Shown: piece after piece, positions 24,138-35,830 of the stretch
Layout: every line of letters begins with the position of its first letter
Position numbering within the stretch: the stretch's first letter is position 1
Assembly (NCBI GenBank): GCA_033063855.1
Contig: CP093831.1
Coordinates: 8,866,001-8,930,000 of the forward strand
Reading direction: 5' to 3'
DNA length: 64,000 nucleotides
From: Smittia aterrima
Taxonomy: Eukaryota; Arthropoda; Insecta; Diptera; Chironomidae
Made by a program: the position numbers and the translations under genes
The notes under the pieces: model-generated
What the model saw: the letters and a program-made list of their open reading frames with translations, nothing else
Told to the model about the DNA's origin: nothing
Databases searched by the model: none

Positions 24138-24962
24138 ATGAATCGATTATTCGGCAGAGGAAAGCCTAAGGAACCTGGTCCCAGCATCTCTGATTGCATT
24201 GCTGGTGTAAGTTAAAGAAATCTTTTGAATCTAAAGCTAAAACTCAATTATTGAAAATTTAAATTGCGTTTCTGAAAGGTTGACACCCGAGCCGAAGGAA
24301 TCGAGAAGAAGATCCAAGCGCTTGATAATGAATTGCGCAAGTATAAGGATCAGATGGCTAAGATGAGGGAAGGGCCGAGTAAAAACGCTGTGAAGCAAAA
24401 GGCCTTGAGAGTTCTCAAACAAAAGAAACAGTGAGTCACATCTAATCAAGATAATATTTTCAGTTTTCATTGCTTGCCAATTTATTCTAGATATGAGACG
24501 CAATCTGAGAATTTGAGAAATCAATCGTTCAACATGGAACAAGCAAATTACGCGAATCAGATGCTCAAAGACACTCAAGCTACAGTTGCTGCCATGAAGG
24601 ATGGTGCTAAGGCAATGAAGAAGGAATTCAAGAAGATTAATATCGAAGACATTGAAGATCTTCAGGATGACATGTCTGATATGTTAGAACAAGCTGATGA
24701 AGTTCAAGAAGCTTTGGGACGCAGTTACAATATGCCCGAAGTCGACGAGGATGATCTCCAAGCAGAATTGGATGCTTTAGGCGATGAAATTGCTCTCGAC
24801 GACGATACAAGTTATTTGGACGACGTCATCAAAGCTCCTGGAATTCCTGATAGAGAACCTGGAGCTGATTCGGTTCCAGCACAGCCAGCAAGAAACAAAG
24901 ATGGAATTCTTGTCGATGAGTTTGGTTTACCTCAATTGCCTCAGTCATCAAAATCATCTTAA
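24138..24962 (+). CDS. CHMP5: charged multivesicular body protein 5 (ESCRT-III, Vps60)
   Basis: Exons 24138-24206, 24279-24430 and 24491-24962 join in frame to about 230 residues. The protein begins MNRLFGRGKPKEPGPS, as in other CHMP5 proteins. A basic coiled coil follows, with KMREGPSKNAVKQKALR and NQSFNMEQANY, then an acidic C-terminal half with ALGDEIALDDDTSYLDD and a short tail. CHMP5 is a regulatory ESCRT-III subunit that binds LIP5/Vta1 and acts in endosomal sorting. All exon joins keep the reading frame. Confidence 0.97.
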
Positions 24963-25173
24963 TTGGTTTAAGCTAAATCACTTTTTCAAACATTCAGTGT
25001 CGTTGTTTCAAGAAATTTTCTAAATGAGGACATCGAATTGTTCCACTTCAAATAAAATATTCGTTCACTTTATTTAATTATGTTCGCAAAAATTCCTTTA
25101 ACACGCTTGTAAATAAAAAAAGATTTCGTAAAAAAAATGTTTAGCCGCACACAAAAATAAATTGATGACTCGT

Positions 25174-28100
25174 TTACGATAAAATAGAAGACTCGCTGTT
25201 CTCCTCGCTGATAACAGGAACTCCCTCAAGATCACACACACGTTTCTTCAAATAAAATATTTGTTCACGTAAATGTTTCTCTTTCGCGGCAGCTCTTGTT
25301 AAAAGAGTCTTTGCCTTTTCTAGAAGTGCTGACTTCTGTTGCAACTGCTGACTTAAAACGTCAGCGTCTTGCGTTGCCATTTCACTTAAATTTCGATTGC
25401 AGTGAGGACAGGAAACAGTGATTGCCTGAGCTTGCGAAAGCTGCAACTCGATTTCCAACGAGGAAATCTTGATGAGCGTTTCGTTATAGGTCTTTTGAAG
25501 CTTCTCGTTCTCGATCTTTAATTTCTCAAAAAGTTCTTCCTTCTTGCGATCAGTTTGTTTCATATAACTGGAGGTTGATGGGACTGACGATGAACCACTC
25601 TTCGAGTCTTTGAGATATTTATTCTCTACGTGAAGCTTTTCAATTACTCGTCTGAGGGTAAGAATCGTTTGTTCCATTTTCGATGAGCAATGATGATCAT
25701 GTTTCACTGATTTCTCATGCTGTGGCATTCCAAGTTTAGCGTGACATTGAGCGAGCTCGTCTTTCAATACGAGAATGTAACTAAAAAGTATAAAACAATT
25801 ATTTTAAATGACATTTTCGTTCATTTGATGTAATCTTACTCTTCGAGATGTTTTATCCTTGCATCCTGTCGATGTCCCGAATCATTTTGCCTTAGTAAAT
25901 CATACTCCAACTGCAATTGAATATTCCTCGCATCGAGTCGAATATTTTGTGATTCAACAGAGGACAATTGTTCTTGAAGTCGTTCCATTTCCGTCGCGAG
26001 AGCATTCGAACCTTTTCCGTCAAGTTCAAGGGCAATAATTCGTCGTTGTTGTGATTCTATTCGAGCTTTTAATGCTGAAATGAGTTCATGATTAAGTTCA
26101 GAGCCGTTGTCGCTCGTCAACGTGGTCGAGGTTTCAGAGATTGGATATTTTTGAGGATGGCAGTGGACACAACTTGATTGCTGTGCGATATTTGTGTTGT
26201 GCATGTAACGACCGCTCTTCACTTTGTTTTCGAGAACAGACTTTTCTCTCTCTAAGCGCGTGATGTTGTTCTTGGCAATTTGGAAGTGCGCCTTCATCCG
26301 ATCAAAGTCAATTTCCTTTTCAGTTAACTTCGCTTTAAGCTTCTCAGATAATTCCTGGAATCGTTTTTGTTTATCCCACAAACCCAACTCCGCAGCGTTC
26401 TTTGCTTTCTTGTTATCGTTGATGTTTGTTTGACGTCTCAAATCGTCTTTGACTTCTAACAACTCATTTTCTAAATCGTTAACTTTTTTCTGTAGTTGTT
26501 CTTCTCGAGCGGTCGCTGGACGCTTGTCACTCTTGACAGAGATCACTGGACGTCGGATCAATTGATTCTTTAGTGTTTTATTCATATCTCTCATTTGTTT
26601 CTCTCTCAGTTGAATATTTGTGACTTGTCGCTTCAAGGCTTCAAGCTGAGTTTTAAGAACTCGATTCGAGGCTTCCGATCGATTCAAATCGGTAGAAATA
26701 AAATGAACCTGCTCAGCTGAGTTAATGGCAGTATCGTTAATGTATCTTTGTTGATCGTCATGGAACTGATTTAGAGTTTCAGTTAATTCTTGAATGTGTT
26801 TGTCTTTTTCTTCGAGCATGTCACGTAACTGATCGATTTCTGTGGTCGATGCGAAGTTCTCGCTTAAAGTATCGAGATTATCATTCGTTGCTTTAAGTTT
26901 TGCATTCAGATCTTTGATCATTGCATCTTTGTCACGAATCACGATCTGCAATTGCTTCTCAGTGTTGAGAAGATCTTTCATCTGTAGCTCAATCTTCTTC
27001 ATTTCATTTTGAGATTCTTTTAGCTTCATTTCAATGTTCGTATCTTCCATTCCGTTGTCAGAGAATGTCACGTGTCGAGTTTCTGGAGTTTGTGACCCCG
27101 AAGCTCCTTGAAGTTTTCTTTCTAAATCAGAAATCTTTATCTTCATCGTCTCAAGACTTTTATTTTTCTCGTCTATCACCGTTTCATGTTCATCGATAGT
27201 TCGTTTGAGCTGCTTCAACTCATTTGTTAATTCATCGTAAGCTCGTGATTGATGTTGTCGCTCTGACTTCAGAAGTTCTTGATATCGAGACAGAGTCGTG
27301 TCCTTTTCAAGCAGTAAGTTTTGCAATGTCGAGATTGTTATACTGAGAATGTGATCTTCTTTCTTTGCTGGTTCCTGGGAAGATTGTCTTTCAAGCTCGC
27401 CCCGATCTTTTTTAATTTGTTGGTCTCGACTCTCCAAATTCTTTTCAAGAACTTTTATTCGTCCTTGTGATTCCGACAAACGATTTTCTGTTTCAATCAA
27501 AAGAGCACTTCTAGACGATGCCAGTATGAGAGCTTTCTTCAATTGAGATTGAAGTGACTGTTCGTTGATTCCGATTGGATGTTGTGGATCCGAATCTCTT
27601 GATGGAGGTTGTTGTGGTTCAATTTCTGTTGATACTTCTCTTGATATTTGAATTTTTGGTGTAGGCGAAATGCTTCTAACTTGCTGAGCTGGAATCTCGT
27701 CAGTGTTTGTAGCACAATCATTTGTAGAAATTGAGCTCTGAATTTCTTTGTCAACCATAATCTTTCCTGACTTAACTTCTTTGACAGTCTCGCCACCGAA
27801 AAGCATTTTAATTGCATTCCAATGTTGAGAGTTCTTTACTTCATTTAGTTTAGCTCGCGCGATTTTACTATGCAGTTCTTTAATTGTTGTCTCTTGGAGT
27901 TCGAGCTGTTGTTTCAAGTATTCGCAAGATGACTTTTGCTTGACAATTTCAATCTTCGCTTCGATGTCGGATTTTGAAACTGATGAATCCTTTAATTGCG
28001 CAATTATCGTTTCAGTGGAAATTTGCGGTTCATTTCTTGATTTGATTCTCATCATTTCTATCGTAAATTGTTTTTTCATTTCGAGAAGTGTCGCATAATC

Positions 28101-31100
28101 TTTCACGAAGTCAGCAATCAGATAAATTGGAGCCATTGATGAATATTGGTTGCACATGTCCCTCATTGACTTTTTCAAATATTGAATCTTCAATGAATTG
28201 TTAGTTTCGCGTTCTTTTAATTTAGATCTCTTCAAGTCGCTGGCGTTCTCATTATCCTTCAATTTTCTGTTCAACGATTCGATTTGCGATTTAAGCTCTT
28301 GCACCTGCAATTTCATTTCATCTTCATGTTCCTTTGAAGCTTTCAACTCACGAGTTGTCTTCGCTAACAAATACATGTCATCGCTCTGACTTTGAAGATC
28401 CACAATCAAATGACGAGCAGTGATTTCCTCATCGGAGAATTGACTTAGCAATAGCTGCTGTGACTTGAGCTGAGATTGAGTGATTCTAGTTAATTCCTCA
28501 AGATATTTCTCTTTAGTTTCGTGAGCCGTAATTGTCACCTGCTGTTGAGCTAGTTGCGTCTTCAAAGAATTAAATTCATTTCGTGTGATAAATGAAGTTG
28601 AATGATTGTTCTCCAATAACGTCACATTCGACAACTGATCGAGATTGATTTTAAGAATATTTTCATTGTCAATCGTTTTAATATTTTTAAATACTTCGGA
28701 GCAGAATCCATTCATTTGATTTCTGATTTGCTGAAGCTCAGTTCTCATTTCGTTCATTTCGGAATCGTCTAAACTTGAATTCTCTTGTTGAAGCTCAATC
28801 ATTTCTCGAGATTTTTCTAAAACTTCCGTCTTAAGATCGCTGACGATTTCTAAAGTTGAGATCTTCAATGATTTCAGCTCCTTCAGTAATTGATCGTTTT
28901 CTGATTTTAGAAAATCTATTTTTCTTTCATAACTCAGCAGATTCGTTTCAAACTCGTGACATCGGTGAAGACTTCTGATAAGCAACTGATTCTTGTCGTC
29001 ATCACAAAGTTCACTGCTTCTTACAAGTTCCCCGTAATTTCTTTCAAGAATTCTCATTTTTTCGAGGTCTTCCTCGATCGAATCGTTCTTGTCACTCAAC
29101 TCCTTCACAAGACCTTTTAACTTTAAGATTTCCGTCTCGGATTCAACTGACAAACCAGTGGGAGGCCCATGCGTTCGAGAATGTTCAACATTGGATCTTG
29201 TTCGATTGTTTCTCAGGTTTAAAATGTAGAGAAGCTTTTCGAGTGTCGCCGGGTTTATAATAGTCCGCTCTGATGATCCTTCATAATCTCTCAACTTCTC
29301 AAGAATTTCACTTAGACCAACTCGCAGATTCTCATTTTCTTCGGTCACAGATTTATGATCGATCTCCAATTTTGCGATTTTCTTGATCAACTCGACGTTT
29401 TCATCGGAAGAAACTTTGAATTTTGACACGCAACTGTCGCACAAGTTTGAGTTCTGTTTCATGATGCAGCTTTTACAGAACTTAACGGAATCGAAAACGT
29501 TGTAAGTGTCAGAGCAATATTCACATCGTTTAATCTCAACGGGACTTGATACTTTTCTTTTGACTTCATTGAGTGAAACAGTGGAGCCTGAAACGGGATT
29601 CAACTCGAGTTGAGATTCAAGTTGAGAGATTCTTCTTTTCAAATCATTTTTGTCGATTTTCAATTGAAGACGAATTTCCTCTGAAGCTCGAAGCTTTAAC
29701 ATTAGTCGATCGTTGATCTTTGAAAACTTTTTCTGCTTCGCAAGAAAAGCTTTAGTGTCAATCAGCTCGTCATCTGGAATTCCGCAGCGTCTTCTTAAAA
29801 TCATATTTTCAGCAACGACTTCATTTTGCGCATTCAGTTCTACGACGAGCTCATGAATTTGTTTATCGCGTTGATGAACATTTTCCTGAAGAGAATAAAT
29901 CTTCTTCAAAGCATCGGCAAGTCCATCTTCGCTGTTCTCATAAGACTTTAATGCTTCAAAGGCCTCGAAAGCTTGCTTCGACTTCAGAATATTGTCGTCT
30001 TCCGCTAGTTCGAGCATTTCTTGAAGCTCTTGGCATCGCGAATTTGACCGATCGAGCATCGCTTGAACTTCTTCGCAACATTTGTCGCTTCTTTCACGTG
30101 ACAGTCTTTCCTTGAAATCATCCTTCTCTTTACTAATTTTCTTGATTAAATGAGTTGAATCCATCAACTCAGCTGACAACAATTGAATTTTTTCTTCAAA
30201 CGTGTTAATGAGTTCATCTCGTTCCTTTAGTGACTCCATCAAACGTTTTATTTCACTCTGTTCGCTATCGATGTCAATGCCAGGAAGTTGATCGACTAGA
30301 TTGGAATATTTTCCATGCGCTTCATCGAGCTCTCGTTGCTTGTCATCCAAAATATTTTTGTACATCATAATTCTCTCTTCGAGTTGCGATGAAAATGCTT
30401 CAACTTCTTTTTCTCTTTCATTCTGATCTCGAATCAACTGTTGATTCTCTGCCTCTTGTTCTTGAATTTGATTGCTCAGTTTTACGATTTGTTCCTCTAA
30501 GTAAACAATGTTGGATGACGACTCAGACAGTTTAGTTGATAACATCGTGATATTCTCGCTCGTGTCGTCGATGTTTGTCTTGAGCTCTTTAATCACATGA
30601 AGCTGCGTAGATGACTGCTCTTCAAGTTTCTGAAAACATTACGCAATTTATAGAGAGAATAAAACTTCTGAGTTTTCGACGTACCTCGATATCTCTCAGC
30701 AATCTCTTGATATGTTTATTCTTCATGCTAATGTTTGCCATCAATTCCTGCTGACGATCGATTTCTGAAAGTTGATCTGGAGAGTCTTCGTCGCTACCTT
30801 GAAGGTCTCTTCCTTGCGTCATTGCCATTTCTTCGGTTAACTCTTTAATCCTCGCTTTATATTGCACACGTTCCGTTTCAAACTTTGCAATTGCTTTCTT
30901 CTGCTTTTCCATTTGCTCCAAAGTAGACTTGAGGTCGATATCGGATGAAACTGTTCAATGAAAATTAATTAAAACTTCAAGATGATGAAAATCCCTTACC
31001 AAGCATCTCGATTTCCTCTCGCTGCTTCTCGACCTGCTGCCCTTTGTGCTTCAGAACAGTCAAGCATAGTCTGAAAATGAAATAACGTAATCACCAAGGA

Positions 31101-31255
31101 CAGAAATTGAGCGAAAAATATGAAATTTACGGAAAAAGTTTTTTAGCGATTTTTCCATCAAACTTTTGGTCTTTCACAAGCTCCGAGTAGATTTCTTCTT
31201 TCCGCTCATCATTCAAATCTTCGTTAGACAACGATAAAATCTGTTTCCAGTCCAT
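25174..31255 (-). CDS. CEP290: CEP290-like ciliary transition-zone protein
   Basis: Exons 31131-31255, 31000-31070, 30685-30950, 25840-30629 and 25174-25780 join in frame to about 1952 residues; the human protein is about 2480. Almost the whole chain is coiled coil. The start MDWKQILSLSNEDL matches the N-terminal Trp-Lys-(Glu/Gln)-Ile block of CEP290, and the internal RRCGIPDDELIDTKAF segment matches the family's RCGLEP-like block. CEP290 links microtubules to membrane at the transition zone and gates entry to the cilium; in insects it is needed in sensory neurons and sperm. An oddity is five CxxC pairs, three clustered near residues 523-555, one near 1641 and one near 1875. A perfect X-box lies upstream. 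Confidence 0.9.
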
Positions 31256-31317
31256 TTCGAATTGTGATAAAATATTTTATTTACTAAAAGAAAAGTTTTA
31301 TTTGTTGACAGTTCCAA

Positions 31318-31331
31318 GCCTCCTTGGCAAC
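31318..31331. promoter_or_regulatory. RFX X-box upstream of CEP290
   Basis: GCCTCC-TT-GGCAAC fits RYYNCC-N2-RGNRAC at every fixed position. It lies about 65 bases before the CEP290 ATG. RFX factors activate ciliary genes through this motif. A degenerate second copy ending in GGCAAC lies near 31528-31533. Confidence 0.65.
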
Positions 31332-32653
31332 GCTTTTCAACTACGAACCCTAGCAACATGGAAACACGTGCCTAACAATTTACCATGGCGATACCTCAGT
31401 GCCAAAAAATTCGTTGTCAAGGAAAAAATTCCATTGCCGTCATCATCGACTGTAGGAATTTCCTGTGACTACAAAATTAATTATTCAATAGACTTTTCCC
31501 AGCAAACGTTTTACATTTGTCATCACTGGCAACGCCAATGCAAATTGCTCAGATGGGACCACATGCCTCAGTAGGTTTTTTTTGTGAATTTTGGATTTTA
31601 TGGTAATTGCTTTTAATCAAATGTCGGATAATAAATTAATGAAGATCCCAGTGGAACGATGAACCTTTCAGACCAGGTTTTCTGCATGGAAATGAAGGAA
31701 AGGTCAAAATTCGGGGAAATTTATTGCATTGTCGAAAGATTTATTTTCTATTCAATTGAATTTAAATTTTTCGATGCAGAAAAATGAAAGCACATCAATG
31801 CAAATCCTCTGCAACATTTACGATTCCCTAGCTCAATTGAAATTGATGTCTCGGAACTGAAAGTCGGAAAAACTTTTTAGTCCATCAATTATCTAAGACA
31901 ATAATGATTGGTTTAAAGCTGTCAATTAATTGCCACCGCCGAGTGATTTAAATCGACTGGTATCTGAATTTTTTATTCAGAACGTGAAAGATGTTGAAAT
32001 CATTTAGAATTCAGTTTGATTTTTTTCGTTGTTATTTTGATTTAGTGCCAGCGCGTAACTTTAATCTTAAGTAGACATCTGCTCACGACTGCGATAAATG
32101 ACGGTGGTAACGGAAATGGATTGTGGCAATCGCAACAACGCATTTCAGAGACGAATAGAGAAATTGAAGAACTCAGAAAAATGCCTGAAGGCATTAACCT
32201 TCGCAGCCAGAAGGAATTTCCAGCCAGAGTTCGGTTTAAAATTTCTGTCATTGCGATTGATTATTAGCTTTAATCGAGCGAAATGTGCACGAGGAAAGAA
32301 ATTTATTTATATCTTCATTATAAGAGTTAGCATCCGAGTGTCAAAAAGTGAAGTAGAGACAAAATATTTGAGCAGATGATGAAATCCTTTTAAAAAAAGT
32401 ATTTCCATCATGATTTGTCGTAGGAAGAGAACAAACTTTAATCTCACGTTTAGTGTCAAACTGATTTAAACGAATTTTTTTTTCAGTTCGGTTTGGTCCA
32501 TAATTAAACTTTTATTGCTAGCCGAAATAAATTCAGGGAAGCACCAAACGAATGACAGGCTTTCAGTGTTTTAATGAGTAGCTTGCAACAGTTTAATGAT
32601 AACAGCTTTTAGTTTTGTTTAAAAAAAAACATTAGGGACAGAGAGAGCTGAGC
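31332..32653. other. intergenic region between CEP290 and the secreted peptide gene
   Basis: I see no gene in these roughly 1.3 kb. Open frames at 31302-31574 and 32098-32379 lack splice context and domain signals. The degenerate X-box near 31520-31535 is the only named signal. Confidence 0.4.
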
Positions 32654-32661
32654 TATAAAAG
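32654..32661 (+). promoter_or_regulatory. TATA box of the secreted peptide gene
   Basis: TATAAAAG lies 45 bases before the ATG. A TCAGAG initiator-like word is centred near 32680, slightly closer than the usual spacing. Confidence 0.5.
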
Positions 32662-32698
32662 CGAAGATTCAAATTTGTCAGAGACAGAAGTATTAAAA

Positions 32699-33054
32699 AT
32701 GTCAACTTGGATTTTAATTTTATGCGCTGTCGTAACTTTAAGCTTCACCGCTGTAAGTTCATTCTGTCTGGCAAATAAAAATTAATTTATCAGTCGCCCT
32801 TTCTATTCCAGACAACAACAGCTCAAAGCAACAATAACTTAGGTTCCTCGACGACTCAAGTTCAAAATGCGACAAACAAAGTTGGAGATTCGCTCGACAT
32901 AAACAACAGCGATTCGACATTACCGCCAACGACAAATAAAACAAAGCGTCCAAAGAGAACATTTAGCACGAGAAAGAGTGTTTCGAGAGCTCCAGGGCTA
33001 AAGAATCCTGAATTAAGAGTGAACTACCAGCCAACGCAGAAATCAAATTCCTAG
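32699..33054 (+). CDS. orphan small secreted protein (98 aa)
   Basis: Exon 1 (32699-32752) encodes an 18-residue start that is almost pure signal peptide (STWILILCAVVTLSFTA). Exon 2 (32812-33054) encodes a Thr/Asn/Ser-rich region with several NAT, NNS and NKT glycosylation-like sites. The C-terminal 45 residues are basic, with KRPKR and later Arg-rich stretches. The basic sites could serve proprotein processing, but no known neuropeptide or antimicrobial family is recognised. A TATA box upstream and an AATAAA near 33092 frame a compact transcript. It may be lineage-specific. Confidence 0.65.
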
Positions 33055-33076
33055 ACGTCTTAAATTTTTTGCCTGA

Positions 33077-33282
33077 CTAAAAGTGTCTATGAATAAAGTT
33101 TGAGTGCTCTTGTCCAATTAAAAAAAACGTCTGAAGTTTTCCCTTTTTCGTCTCAATAGTCTTTTGTCTCGAGCTCCTGTAAGCGCTGCTAAACGATGAA
33201 GCTAATTGATTGCAATTAAAGAACTCAGAAGGGTCGAATTCGTCGAGTGAAAGTTTTCTCTTCATTGCAGCTGTTCGACGAA
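33077..33282 (-). CDS. possible exon of an unrecognised minus-strand transcript
   Basis: A strong acceptor (TTTTTTACAG) precedes a frame that encodes MKRKLSLDEFDPSEFF and a Ser/Arg/Lys-rich continuation. The composition looks coding, but no donor exon, start context or homologue is identified. It overlaps the 3' UTR of the secreted peptide gene on the other strand. Confidence 0.2.
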
Positions 33283-35360
33283 CTGTAAAAAATTCATACT
33301 TCAATTAAAAAACATTCAATTTAATTAGTTTAAATTAATAAACATTTATTTGTGATATATTTAAAACCACATTTAGTTATTAAGCTATCAAAATATTTCG
33401 GTTCGTGTCGGAGGAAAAGTTAAACGAAGGAAATTCGGTAAACTCAATTAAGGCATTTTCTGTCTTGCATAACCAAATTTTTCAATCATCGACGAGACGG
33501 CCCTGCAATATCCGATCATTCACCGCGTGTTTTCCCTTCTGAATTTTAACATCCGTTGAAAATTGAAAATCGATTCGATTCGGTGGTTTCTCTGAAACTA
33601 TTGACCGGAAAAACACAAAAGTTTTCAATCGTCGAGGAAAATTACTCCACTTAAATTTGTATATAAAAATCAAATGTGAGTTTGTGTTGGGAAGTAGTGG
33701 TTTACAATTAAACTTAATTATAGCATTAACTAGTTTAGTTATCACATTACACTTAAATCAAACATTTTTCCTTCCTGCCAAACTTGAAAAGAAAATTCTC
33801 TTCGTTTGCCAATTTTCCAATTTTTCTGCCGTTTGAAAGAAAAAAGCTTTTTCCATTGAGTGTTTTTCCAAAGCACGAAGCCGGAAACTTCTGTTTCGTT
33901 AAATATCACAAGTTTATGCTGAAAATCTTCCAACCTCTTAATCATATTTCCATAATAAATTTATTATCATTTGTCGTGTGTTTACCATCAATCAACTTCC
34001 GAATTGTTCTGTCTGGATTCTAATGGAAAGCGTTTTCGGAGTCTCAAAGTTTTATCAATTTTGTCAATGCTGTCGTGAAATTCGTTGAAGCTGGTTTTTG
34101 ATGAGTTTCAGTAAAAGTTCGACGAATCAAAATTAGTTTTGAGTGAGGGTTTGCTTTTATGTTTCAAAGTGAAGCTTGTCATCAAAGAGAGTTCAAATAC
34201 CGAGCGAGCTTCGCATGGATTATGTTGTGAAGGTAACTGCACCTCGAAAAGTTGAGAGAACTTTTTGGGGATCGTACGATAATAATGTCAAAATATTTTA
34301 GTCTTACAAAGGTTGAGCTTACAATGGACTCAACTTACAAATCGACCATGTCAACGGAGACTATCCCAACACATTTAGAACTTTTACTGCAACTCTTTCT
34401 TCCATTTTTGGCTCTGAATTTTCAATGTTTCAGCTTCGTGAACCTTAGATTTTCTCTTCTATTACATTTGAGTTATTTTTTTTTCCAGTTTCGTTCACCC
34501 TTTTCTGATGAATTTGCTATTTTCCGCTAGTTGAATTCGTTTGGCAGTACGCTTGAGTTTAATATTGATTCTGATGGGGTTTCATTGGAGTCTATTGGGC
34601 TTTCGGCGACAAAAAAGTTCTTTTTTGTTTTGATTTAAAATGTTTTCGTAGAATAGAAAAACTTTTCTTGAACGATTAATCCATTTAATTAGCCTATAAA
34701 TATTCCACTTAAGCCTACATGAAGTCGATCGACTTTATCAGCGACATCAAAAAATCGACAATGACATTAAAAGACGAAAAAACAATTCTTTGTCATCACA
34801 TCGTATCGTGTATCAAAAAACATTTAATTTATCTCTTTTGCTTTGCTTTCGAACACAAACAAAACGATGATCCACCTACCAAACTCTAGCGCGGAAGTTT
34901 TCTAGCCAATCCCAATCAGACAAACGTTCCGTAAATAAACTTAATTGCAATGCAGTCGTATTCGCAATAAAAGGAAACTCTAGAAATGTTTGTCTAGCGT
35001 GAAGCCAATTTACGTGGAAGGAAGAATTCTTGTGAAATAATTTTACTGGATCTGACAAAAACTCTCTCGCAAACGCGAGAAATATAAAACAGACGCGAGT
35101 CTTAGCGACTGCAACAACAATGCAGACAGACCGAGAAATTAATTTTGCTTGCGTGTCCGGATGAATGTCTGTCGATGGCCTGAATTTCCGAAAATTAACA
35201 GTTATGTAAATTTTAAGCTAAGTAGTTCGGTGAATCAGTGAAAGATTTGGTTTGATTTTGTTTCCCCCGCACGCGAGACTCCCCCTCGCATCACTTATAA
35301 CAAATTTTTCATCACTAATCTTAAAATTGAAGCTAATTCGTTTCGGGCAGAGTGGATTGT
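33283..35360. other. gene-free region upstream of and within the YPEL 3' side
   Basis: About 2.1 kb of AT-rich DNA hold no convincing gene. A small inverted repeat (CTCGC/GCGAG near 35063-35076) sits just before a TATA-like AATATAAAAC near 35083-35093 on the plus strand. No transcript is apparent from it. Confidence 0.35.
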
Positions 35361-35830
35361 TCAATCCCATTTGTTCTCCTTAATCATGTGAGCCAGTTCG
35401 ATGATGTACTTGCCTTCCTTGTATTTCTGACTCGATTCAAAAGCGTGTTCCTGTGATAGATAAGGTTGCAATCAGTAAAGCTCCAAAAGATTTAATTCAA
35501 CTTACGTATTTCCATCCGAGCGGTGTTTTACAACATTCGCAGTAAATATCAGCAACGGCGTGTAATCCCGTAAGGAGAACTCTCTCTTCCGCTTGCCCAC
35601 ATGCCACATTAACTCTGTTCTCGCGAGAAGAGAATGAGAAAATTAGAATCGCAATCAATTGATTCGCAAGGCGAAACAACTTACACAGAATTGAAGAGAT
35701 ATGCCCGGCCCTGACTACCCTGAAACGACTTTGAGATCAACTCGTCGTGCGATGCCAAATGCGCTCGGCAGTGAACACATGAGTAGGTTCGATTTGTCGG
35801 CGGGAGATAAGCTTGAAACGTCTTCACCAT
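35361..35830 (-). CDS. Yippee-like zinc-binding protein (YPEL family)
   Basis: Exons 35685-35830, 35506-35614 and 35361-35450 join in frame to 114 residues. The protein is an almost canonical YPEL1-4 type: KTFQAYLP, then CVHCRAHLASHDELISKSFQG, SQGRAYLFNSV, ERVLLTGLHAVADIYC and EHAFESSQKYKEGK. The zinc-binding pattern C-x2-C-x52-C-x2-C is intact. YPEL proteins occur in nuclei and near centrosomes and have been linked to ubiquitin-related regulation, but their molecular role is uncertain. I chose the start MVKTFQ because family members begin MVK. The frame stays open upstream to 35953, so a longer N-terminus is possible. Confidence 0.95.

Noticed and set aside
31302..31574. 90-residue plus-strand frame upstream of CEP290
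   Set aside because: It covers the promoter and X-box of CEP290 and shows no domain or splice support.
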